From: CAZYXZ01 sp964651395
GTDB lineage: Bacteria > Actinomycetota > Actinomycetes > BP-191
Assembly (NCBI GenBank): GCA_964651395.1
Contig: CAZYXZ010000065.1
Location: 1-19,719 of the forward strand
DNA length: 19,719 nucleotides
Direction: 5' to 3'
The notes below the pieces were generated by a model. That model ran no database searches. It had not been told where the DNA came from and saw nothing but the letters and a program-made list of their open reading frames with translations. Positions 14,443-19,719 of the stretch are shown piece by piece (the stretch's first letter is position 1; the number at the start of each line of letters is the position of its first letter). Position numbers and translations under genes: made by a program.

Positions 14443-14846
14443 ACGCGGTCTGCTGCGGCGTACTCGTCGAAGTCGCGGTAGTAGTCGTCCTCGTCATAGA
14501 GCTCGGAGGCGAGGACGACGCAGACCGAACCTGAGGAGAAGTTGTCGATCTCACGCCAGATCATGGCCGGCACGTAGAGGCCGTAGTAGGAGCGGTTGAG
14601 GAAGAACTTCTGCTCCGCCTTCGAGTCGCGCACCGTGACCTCGAAGCTGCCCGACGCCGACACGATGAACGCCTCGTTGGTCTTGTGCGCATGTCCCGCG
14701 CGGCTCTCACCTCCGGGTACGTCGTAGAGGTAGTAGACGCGCCGGATGTCGAACGGGACGTGACGCTGCTGCTCGATGAAGGTGAGGTTGCCACGCGGGT
14801 CGGCGATCTTCGGCAGCTCGACGATCCGGCAGTGCTCGACTCCCAT
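14439..14846 (-). CDS. dTDP-4-keto-6-deoxyglucose 3,4-ketoisomerase (FdtA/QdtA/WxcM-like cupin)
   Basis: 135 residues from ATG 14844-14846, chosen because GAGGAG lies five bases upstream; a GTG at 14861 overlaps that site. The protein is a single cupin domain: IADPRGNLTFIEQQRHVPF, RRVYYLYDVPGGESRAGHAH with the likely catalytic histidines at 52 and 54, KTNEAFIVSASGSFEVTVRD, and YYGLYVPAMIWREIDNFSSG. Length and motifs match FdtA, QdtA and Tyl1a, which move the keto group of dTDP-4-keto-6-deoxyglucose from C4 to C3. Whether the product is galacto- (Fuc3N route) or gluco-configured (Qui3N route) cannot be decided by eye. The partner aminotransferase starts 68 bases away on the other strand. The stop is coupled to the FemAB-like gene. 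Confidence 0.93.
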   Translation of the reverse strand: MGVEHCRIVELPKIADPRGNLTFIEQQRHVPFDIRRVYYLYDVPGGESRAGHAHKTNEAFIVSASGSFEVTVRDSKAEQKFFLNRSYYGLYVPAMIWREIDNFSSGSVCVVLASELYDEDDYYRDFDEYAAADRV

Positions 14847-14852
14847 GCACAC

Positions 14853-14858
14853 TCCTCG
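14853..14858 (-). promoter_or_regulatory. ribosome-binding site of the ketoisomerase gene
   Basis: GAGGAG on the minus strand, five bases before ATG 14846. It fixes that ATG as the start rather than the GTG at 14861. Confidence 0.65.
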
Positions 14859-14862
14859 CACC

Positions 14863-14868
14863 TAGGAT
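14863..14868 (+). promoter_or_regulatory. candidate -10 for the aminotransferase operon
   Basis: TAGGAT fits TANNNT and would start a transcript near 14875, leaving a leader of about 40 bases with the AGGAG site. An ATTCC direct repeat (14867-14879 region) follows it. No clear minus-strand -10 for the ketoisomerase gene was found in this gap. Confidence 0.3.
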
Positions 14869-14904
14869 TCCAGTATTCCGCAACGGTCGCACCGGATCCG
14901 TGAC

Positions 14905-14909
14905 AGGAG
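14905..14909 (+). promoter_or_regulatory. ribosome-binding site selecting GTG 14915
   Basis: AGGAG, five bases before GTG 14915. It lies downstream of the alternative GTG at 14900 and overlaps the one at 14909, so the third in-frame GTG is the likely start. Confidence 0.6.
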
Positions 14910-14914
14910 TGGGC

Positions 14915-16006
14915 GTGCGCGTTCCGTTCTTCGATCTGCCGGCCGGCAACGCCGAGGTGCGCGGCGAGATCGAAGCCGCCGTGCGTCGAGTGCTCGACAG
15001 CGGCTGGTTCGTCCTGGGCGCGGAGGTCGCGGCGTTCGAGGCGGAATGGGCGGAGTACGTCGGCGCGCGGCACTGCATCGGTCTGGGCAACGGCCTGGAC
15101 GCCTTGCATCTCGGGCTGCGCGCGCTCGGGGTCGGCGCCGGCGACGAGGTGATCGTGCCGTCCCACACCTACATCGCCACGTGGCTGGCCGTGAGCTACG
15201 CCGGTGCCGTGCCGGTGCCCGTGGAGCCCGACCCGGAGACGTACCTGGTGTCCGCGGGGGCGCTCGACGCAGCCGTCACCGAACGCACCAAGGCGGTGCT
15301 GCCGGTCCACCTCTACGGCCGGCCGGCCGATCTGACCGAGATAGGCGCCGCGGCCGCCAGGCACGGGCTGCGTGTGCTCGACGATGCGGCCCAGGCGCAC
15401 GGCGCGACCTGGGGCGGGCGGCGGGTCGGCGCTCTCTCCGACCTCACCGCCTGGAGCTTCTACCCCTCGAAGAACCTCGGCGCGCTGGGCGACGGCGGGG
15501 CGGTCACGACCGACGACGACGGTCTCGCCGACCGCGTGCGTCTGCTGCGCAACTACGGCAGCGACCGCAAGTACGTCCACCAGGTGCCGGGCTACAACAG
15601 CCGCCTCGACGAGCTGCAGGCCGCCGTCCTCCGCGCAAAGCTGCCGCACCTGGCGGCGTGGAACGAGCGCCGCCGGCTGGTCGCCGAGCGCTATGGGGCC
15701 GAGCTGAAGGGCCTGGACCTGGTGCTGCCGGAGGTCGTCGACGGGCACGTGTGGCACGTGTACGTCGTCCGGTCATCGCGACGCGACGCGCTGGCGGCCC
15801 ACCTGGCCGAGCGTGGCGTCGAGACGGTCGTGCACTACCCGATCCCCCCGCACCGGCAGGGCGCGTACGCCGCTCTCGGTCTGGCCGCCGGCAGCCTGCC
15901 GGTCGCCGAGGCCGTCCACGACGAGGTGCTGAGCCTGCCGATGGGGCCACACCTCACGGAGGCGCAGCAGTCGTACGTGATCGACGCCGTGCGGTCGTTT
16001 GCGTGA
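14915..16006 (+). CDS. PLP-dependent sugar 3-aminotransferase (DegT/DnrJ/EryC1 family, FdtB/QdtB-like)
   Basis: 363 residues from GTG 14915, so the protein begins MRVPFFDLPAGNAEVRGEIE like its relatives. Family features: GLGNGLDALHLGLRALGVGAGDEVIVPSHTYIA split over 56-88, LDDAAQAHGATW (155-166) with the pyridine-nitrogen Asp157 and Gln160, and SFYPSKNLGALGDGG (181-195) with the Schiff-base Lys186. LLRNYGSDRKYVHQVPGYNSRLDE and a C-terminal VHYPIPPHRQGAY follow. These blocks match FdtB/QdtB enzymes, which aminate C3 of a dTDP-3-keto-6-deoxyhexose using glutamate. The ketoisomerase that would make its substrate is divergently encoded next door. Its stop overlaps the GTG of the following GT2 gene (GTGA). 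Confidence 0.94.
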   Translation: MRVPFFDLPAGNAEVRGEIEAAVRRVLDSGWFVLGAEVAAFEAEWAEYVGARHCIGLGNGLDALHLGLRALGVGAGDEVIVPSHTYIATWLAVSYAGAVPVPVEPDPETYLVSAGALDAAVTERTKAVLPVHLYGRPADLTEIGAAAARHGLRVLDDAAQAHGATWGGRRVGALSDLTAWSFYPSKNLGALGDGGAVTTDDDGLADRVRLLRNYGSDRKYVHQVPGYNSRLDELQAAVLRAKLPHLAAWNERRRLVAERYGAELKGLDLVLPEVVDGHVWHVYVVRSSRRDALAAHLAERGVETVVHYPIPPHRQGAYAALGLAAGSLPVAEAVHDEVLSLPMGPHLTEAQQSYVIDAVRSFA

Positions 16007-17079
16007 CGCAGCCCCTCGTGTCGGTCTGCGTGCCGGTCTACAACGGCGGCGCGTTCCTCGAGCGCTGTCTCGGCAGTATCGCCGCGCAGTCGTACGCGAA
16101 CCTGCAAGTCGTCCTCGTCGACGACGGCTCCACCGACGACTCGGTCGCACGACTGGAGTCCTTCGCCGCGGGCCGTGAGCACGTGACCGTCCATCGCAAC
16201 GACACGAATCTCGGCCTGCCCGGCAACTGGAACCGTTGCATGGAGCTCGCCGGCGGCGAGTGGGTGAAGTTCGTCTTCCAGGACGACTGGCTCACCACCG
16301 ACTGCGTGGCGCGGCTGGTCGAGGCGGCGCACGACGCCACGGACCTGGTGCTCTGTGCGCGCGAGTACGAGTTCGACGACCGCGTGCCCACGGCGCTCCG
16401 GGACGACCGCGAGTGGCTGCGCTCGTCGAGCGAGCGCTACCTCGGGGCGGAGGTGCGCCATCTCGACGTCGACGAGGTGGCAGCTGCCCTGGCCCGCTGG
16501 GGGAACTGGAACTTCCTGGGCGAACCGGTGGCCGTGCTGCTGCGTCGCGCCGCGGTCGACCGCGTCGGTCCGTTCTCCGACCGCTTCCACGTGATGTCCG
16601 ACTACGTCCACTGGCTGCGCGTCGCGATGCACTCCGGCTGCACCTGGGTCCCCGACCGGCTAGCCGGCTTCCTCGTGCACCAGGCCAGCGTCTCCGGCAG
16701 CACCTGGGAGACCTACGAGGTGCAGCAGCTCGAGAGTGCGCTGTTCTTCGCGACGCTCATGAGGGACGCGGACTTCGCGCCGTTCCGCGAGCACCTGCGT
16801 CGCACGGGCCAGCTCGACCGGTACGCCGCCGCGGCACGCTGGCTCGCGGCGGACAGCTACCGCGCCGCGCGCTGGTCGGCGCACACCGGCGAGGGTCCTG
16901 GCGCGCTGCAGGCGTGGCGCGACTGTGTCCGCCGCCCCGGCAACGCGCGGCTGCTCGGAGCGCGCAGCGTCGAGCGCTGGGCGCCCCTGTTCCGGCTGCG
17001 TCGCGCGTGGCGACGGCGCACGGGCGGCGGCGAGCGGCACGTCGGCGTGCTTCGGCCGGTCGACCTCCTGGGCCGGTGA
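16003..17079 (+). CDS. GT2-family glycosyltransferase
   Basis: 358 residues from GTG 16003-16005, overlapping the aminotransferase stop; the frame open from 15046 is a shadow. The GT-A domain has LVSVCVPVYNGGAFLERCLG, VVLVDDGSTDDS (37-48), NLGLPGNWNRCMELAGGEW and KFVFQDDWLT, with QDD at 93-95 as the DxD. A long C-terminal part (YLGAEVRHLDVDEVAAALA onward) ends in a strongly basic tail, RLRRAWRRRTGGGERH, that may bind the inner membrane surface. Translational coupling to the aminotransferase makes it a candidate for transferring the 3-amino sugar, an inference from context only. It is also coupled to the next GT2 gene. Confidence 0.92.
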   Translation: MTQPLVSVCVPVYNGGAFLERCLGSIAAQSYANLQVVLVDDGSTDDSVARLESFAAGREHVTVHRNDTNLGLPGNWNRCMELAGGEWVKFVFQDDWLTTDCVARLVEAAHDATDLVLCAREYEFDDRVPTALRDDREWLRSSSERYLGAEVRHLDVDEVAAALARWGNWNFLGEPVAVLLRRAAVDRVGPFSDRFHVMSDYVHWLRVAMHSGCTWVPDRLAGFLVHQASVSGSTWETYEVQQLESALFFATLMRDADFAPFREHLRRTGQLDRYAAAARWLAADSYRAARWSAHTGEGPGALQAWRDCVRRPGNARLLGARSVERWAPLFRLRRAWRRRTGGGERHVGVLRPVDLLGR

Positions 17080-17837
17080 GCGTGCCGCCGCGGGTCAGTG
17101 TGGTGATCGCCGCGTACAACCACGCCGCGTACGTGGCCGAGGCGGTCGAGTCGGCCTGGGCGCAGACGTCTGGCCGCCCGCAGGTCGTCGTCGTGAACGA
17201 CGGGTCGACCGACGACACGGCCGAGGTCCTCGCCGGTCTGGACGTGGAGGTCGTGACGCGGGCCAACGGCGGGCTCTCCGCGGCGCGCAACTCGGGCCTT
17301 CAGCATGCGCGTGGCGACTACGTCGTCTTCCTCGACGCCGACGACCGGCTCGACCCGCGGCACAACGAGGCCTGCCTCGCGGCGCTCGCCACGCATCCGG
17401 AGGCGACCTACGCGTACACGCAGTGGCAGTGCTTCGGACTGTCGGACCACCGGTCGGAGTTCCCGCCGTTCAGCCGCACGGCGCTACTGGAGCAGAACTT
17501 CATCCACGCCGCCGCCCTGGTGCCGACGGCGCTCGCCCGGTCGACCGGCTTCGACGAGCGGTTGCGCTGGGGGCTCGAGGACTGGGATCTCTGGCTCACC
17601 CTGCTCGGCGACGGGCATGTCGGCGTGCTCGTCGACGAGCCGCTGCTGCACTACCGGCAGAGCGGCACCGGGATGACCGCCCTGCACCGCTCGCGTCCGG
17701 TGAAGCTCACCGGCGTGCACCTGTGGCTGCTGCTCAAGCACCGGCGGCTGTACGGCCTCCGGCCGTTCCTGCGCCGGCTGGTCACGTTGCTGCGCAGGAT
17801 GGGCAGGGATGTCGCGCGAGCGCTGCGCAGACGCTGA
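17076..17837 (+). CDS. GT2-family glycosyltransferase
   Basis: 253 residues from GTG 17076-17078, overlapping the previous stop (GTGA). The domain is compact and canonical: RVSVVIAAYNHAAYVAEAVE, VVVVNDGSTDDTAEVL (37-52), RANGGLSAARNSGLQHARGD, YVVFLDADDRLDP with DADD at 87-90, and RLRWGLEDWDLWLTLLGDG, whose ED pair marks the catalytic base region. The C-terminus is an arginine-rich amphipathic helix (RRLVTLLRRMGRDVARALRR) likely to lie on the membrane. It is the third gene of the aminotransferase operon. The two tandem GT2 enzymes differ clearly in sequence and are not a recent duplication. Specificity is unknown. Confidence 0.93.
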   Translation: MSVPPRVSVVIAAYNHAAYVAEAVESAWAQTSGRPQVVVVNDGSTDDTAEVLAGLDVEVVTRANGGLSAARNSGLQHARGDYVVFLDADDRLDPRHNEACLAALATHPEATYAYTQWQCFGLSDHRSEFPPFSRTALLEQNFIHAAALVPTALARSTGFDERLRWGLEDWDLWLTLLGDGHVGVLVDEPLLHYRQSGTGMTALHRSRPVKLTGVHLWLLLKHRRLYGLRPFLRRLVTLLRRMGRDVARALRRR

Positions 17838-17843
17838 GGCCCC

Positions 17844-17849
17844 TATCCT
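17844..17849 (+). promoter_or_regulatory. candidate -10 for the copolymerase/kinase gene
   Basis: TATCCT lies about 40 bases before GTG 17889, inside CCTATCCTGTAGG, whose outer CCTA/TAGG are inverted. The context resembles the CCTATTCTAGG at 4965-4975. It could give the kinase gene its own promoter, apart from the operon upstream. No clear -35. Confidence 0.35.
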
Positions 17850-17888
17850 GTAGGCAGGTCAGGACCGTCCCGACGTGACGAGGTGCAT

Positions 17889-19298
17889 GTGGAGCCGCAG
17901 GTCCTGCTGTCCCTGCTCCGCAGGCGCTGGCTGCCTCTCCTGCTCTGCCTGCTGGCCGGACTCGGCGCCGCCGAGGCCGTGACCCGCCGCTCGACGCCGT
18001 TCTACGCCTCGTCGGCGCGGCTGTTCGTCAACATCCCGAGCGCCACCTCGCGGTCCGAGGCGGAGTCCGGCTTGCGCCTCACGTCGCAGCTGTTGCGCAG
18101 CTACGCGCAGGTGGCCACGTCGCGCTCGGCGGCGCAACAGATCGTCGAGCGGCTGACCCTCCCGGAGGGTCCCGACTCCCTGCGCAGCCGGATCAGCGCC
18201 ACCCCGGAGGCGGACACGCTGCTCGTGACGGTCAGCGCGGTCGACGCCGACCCGCAACGGGCGCGGTCCATCGCGAACATGGCGGCCAACGTCCTGATCG
18301 ACACGATCAACGAGTTCGAGAAGGGCAAGGGCGCCGACGCCATCCAGGCCGAGGTCATCGACGACGCGACGGCCGCCGGATCGCCGTACACGCCGAGACC
18401 GCGGCTCAACCTGCTGGCCGGCGGGTTCCTGGGCCTCGTGCTCGGCCTCGCCGCGGGTCTCCTGCTCGACGTCATGGACCGCAGCGTGAAGGCGCCGGGT
18501 CAGGCGGCCGAGCTCTTCCGCGCGCCGATGCTCGGCCTGGTGCCACGGCGGAAGGAGGTCACCGCGAACCCCGTGGTCACCGTGGAGCTGCCCACCGACC
18601 CGGCGAGCGAGTCCTACCGTGCCCTGCGTACCGCCGTGCGCTTCATCAACCCGGACGAGCCGCTCCGCACGATCCTGGTGACCTCGCCGACCCCGAACGA
18701 CGGGAAGACCACGACCGCGGTCAACCTCGCCGTCGCCATGGCGCAGAGCGGGGAGCGGGTCGTCCTGGTCGACGCCGACCTGCGGAGGGCGCAGCTCGGC
18801 GGCCTGCTCGGCATCGAGTCCGCGGTCGGTGTGACGTCCGTGGTCACGCACCTCGTCGCGCCGACCGACGCGCTGCAGAACTGGCGGGACATCCTCGGCT
18901 TCATGCCGTCCGGCCCGCTGCCGCCCAACCCGTCGGAGATCCTCGGCTCGCAGACGATGGCGCAGCTGATCAACGCGCTGCGCAACCTGGCCGACGTCGT
19001 CATCTTCGACGCCCCGCCGGTGCTGCCGGTGACCGACGCGGTCGTCCTCTCCACCCAGGTCGACGGTGTGATCCTGGTGGCCCGTTCCGGGCGGACCCAG
19101 CGCAACGCTGCGGCGGAGGCGCATCGCCGCCTGGACACCGTCGGGGCCAACGTCGTCGGTTTCGTCCTCAACGCCGTCCCGACGTCCGCGTCGGTCGGGT
19201 ACTACGAGGACTACCGGTACGTCGATCCGCGGGCCGGATCAGGAGTCGAGCGGCTGCAGGGCCGGCTCAGCGGCCGGATCGGTCGCCGGCAGGGCTAG
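17889..19298 (+). CDS. Wzc-like polysaccharide copolymerase with fused BY-kinase domain
   Basis: 469 residues from GTG 17889, preferred over GTG 17883 because GAGG (17880-17883) lies five bases before it. Order: short cytoplasmic N-terminus; membrane helix at about 14-31; extracellular Wzz-type domain (32-172) ending in the proline-rich SPYTPRPRLN; second helix (174-195); cytoplasmic kinase domain with Walker A SPTPNDGKTTT (266-276), Walker A' VLVDADLRR (292-300) and Walker B VVIFDAPP (370-377). A small tyrosine cluster follows (438, 439, 442, 444), the likely autophosphorylation sites. Such proteins control chain length and assembly in Wzy-dependent systems, which fits the polymerase at 3499. 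The extracellular domain is short, as in other actinobacterial members. It lies 51 bases after the GT2 gene. Confidence 0.93.
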   Translation: MEPQVLLSLLRRRWLPLLLCLLAGLGAAEAVTRRSTPFYASSARLFVNIPSATSRSEAESGLRLTSQLLRSYAQVATSRSAAQQIVERLTLPEGPDSLRSRISATPEADTLLVTVSAVDADPQRARSIANMAANVLIDTINEFEKGKGADAIQAEVIDDATAAGSPYTPRPRLNLLAGGFLGLVLGLAAGLLLDVMDRSVKAPGQAAELFRAPMLGLVPRRKEVTANPVVTVELPTDPASESYRALRTAVRFINPDEPLRTILVTSPTPNDGKTTTAVNLAVAMAQSGERVVLVDADLRRAQLGGLLGIESAVGVTSVVTHLVAPTDALQNWRDILGFMPSGPLPPNPSEILGSQTMAQLINALRNLADVVIFDAPPVLPVTDAVVLSTQVDGVILVARSGRTQRNAAAEAHRRLDTVGANVVGFVLNAVPTSASVGYYEDYRYVDPRAGSGVERLQGRLSGRIGRRQG

Positions 19299-19331
19299 CG
19301 TGAACGTGAGCGCGTCGCAGTACGGGGAAGG

Positions 19332-19719
19332 ATGAGGGTCGTGGCAGAGCGGAACCGGCCGGACTGGCCGCGCGGGGAGCAGCGGGACGCCCCGCTGACG
19401 CCCGCGCGCCCGGGGGGTGACCGGCCCGGCGTCCCGTGGACCGTGCCCGCCCCGGAACCGGAGGTGACGAGCGACTCCGGCGACGTGGACCGGGGGCGGG
19501 TCCTGGCCACTCTCGCGGCGCTCGGTCGCCTGCAGGTGAGCCTGGACGGGATACAGGCCAAGGTCGACGCCGTGGAGCGCGTGCAGGACGAGCTGATCAT
19601 GCGGCTGGATCAGCGGCTCCGCGGCATCGAGACCGCGATCGCCGCCCTGCGCCAGCCGGCCGCTGCGCCGGCGGCCGCGGCCTCAGCCGCGGCCCCGGCG
19701 CCGGCGCCGGCCGCGGTCC
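19332..19719 (+). CDS. unfinished ORF: Ala/Pro-rich protein with central coiled coil
   Basis: The frame starting at ATG 19332 (or GTG 19341) stays open to the window edge, giving at least 129 residues. I do not recognise the family. The N-terminal 55 residues are polar and proline-rich (RNRPDWPRGEQRDAPLTPAR). A likely coiled-coil helix follows (GRVLATLAALGRLQVSLDGI through QAKVDAVERVQDELIMRLDQ and RLRGIETAIAALRQ), and then an Ala/Pro tract runs off the end. GGGGAAGG directly precedes the ATG, and AAGGA lies eight bases before the GTG, so the start is unsettled. It follows the kinase gene by 33 bases and is probably co-transcribed. A cytoplasmic linker, or the N-terminus of a larger membrane or glycan-assembly protein, is possible. 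Confidence 0.65.
   Translation, partial: MRVVAERNRPDWPRGEQRDAPLTPARPGGDRPGVPWTVPAPEPEVTSDSGDVDRGRVLATLAALGRLQVSLDGIQAKVDAVERVQDELIMRLDQRLRGIETAIAALRQPAAAPAAAASAAAPAPAPAAV

Noticed and set aside
14439..14846. Naming the ketoisomerase specifically FdtA or QdtA
   Set aside because: Few residues set the C4 configuration of the product, and I could not align them reliably by eye, so no symbol was given.
15046..17079. 677-residue frame read as a fused GT2
   Set aside because: The portion before GTG 16003 lies inside the aminotransferase gene and shows no domain.
19296..19301. TAGCGT as a promoter for the last ORF
   Set aside because: It coincides with the kinase stop codon, has no -35, and the 33-base gap is better explained by co-transcription.
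1..19719. CRISPR array, tRNA/rRNA genes, insertion sequences or phage genes
   Set aside because: No regularly spaced repeats, cloverleaf candidates, transposase motifs or phage-type proteins were found on either strand.

Overview
The window is very GC-rich (about 70% by eye, not computed). GTG and TTG starts are common, third positions are strongly G/C, and long open frames shadow the real genes. A single-chain polysaccharide copolymerase/tyrosine-kinase protein and several apparently leaderless starts also point to an actinobacterium. I cannot name a genus. The whole window is one surface-polysaccharide (capsule, O-antigen-like or exopolysaccharide) locus, cut at both ends. I see no rRNA, tRNA, insertion sequence, CRISPR array or phage gene.

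Layout from left to right: the end of a GT4 glycosyltransferase followed by a second GT-B glycosyltransferase (+, 2-1443); a minus-strand operon of a Wzy/O-antigen-ligase-like polymerase, a GT4 enzyme and a zinc-finger methyltransferase (4929 back to 1408), possibly led by a 10-codon mini-ORF; a plus-strand GT2-GT4 pair (5025-6880); a minus-strand pair of a GT-A-like protein resembling DUF707 and a WbsX/GH99-like protein (8689 back to 6837); Wzm-type ABC permease (+, 8764-9534); GT2 (-, 9492-10523); GT4 (+, 10548-11750); Wzt-type ATPase with a C-terminal sugar-binding-like domain (-, 11754-12944); GNAT acyltransferase (+, 12974-13465); FdtA/QdtA-like ketoisomerase plus FemAB-like protein (-, 14846 back to 13462); then a plus-strand run of FdtB/QdtB-like aminotransferase, two GT2 enzymes, the copolymerase/kinase and an unfinished Ala/Pro-rich coiled-coil protein (14915 to the end).

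How the genes may work together: the ketoisomerase and aminotransferase would turn dTDP-4-keto-6-deoxyglucose into a dTDP-3-amino-3,6-dideoxyhexose, and the GNAT protein may acylate it. At least nine glycosyltransferases or GT-like proteins, the methyltransferase and the FemAB-like protein would build and decorate the glycan. Two assembly routes are represented: an ABC exporter (Wzm/Wzt) and a Wzy polymerase with a Wzc-like chain-length kinase. No Wzx flippase, initiating phosphoglycosyltransferase, RmlA or RmlB is in the window.

The most unusual architectural signal is the strand pattern. There are eleven alternating strand blocks. Their convergent ends overlap or nearly touch (36, 44, 43 and 4 bp overlaps and one 3-bp gap). 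Their divergent starts are separated by only 24 to 95 bp and carry opposed, partly overlapping -10-like elements, several placed for leaderless translation.
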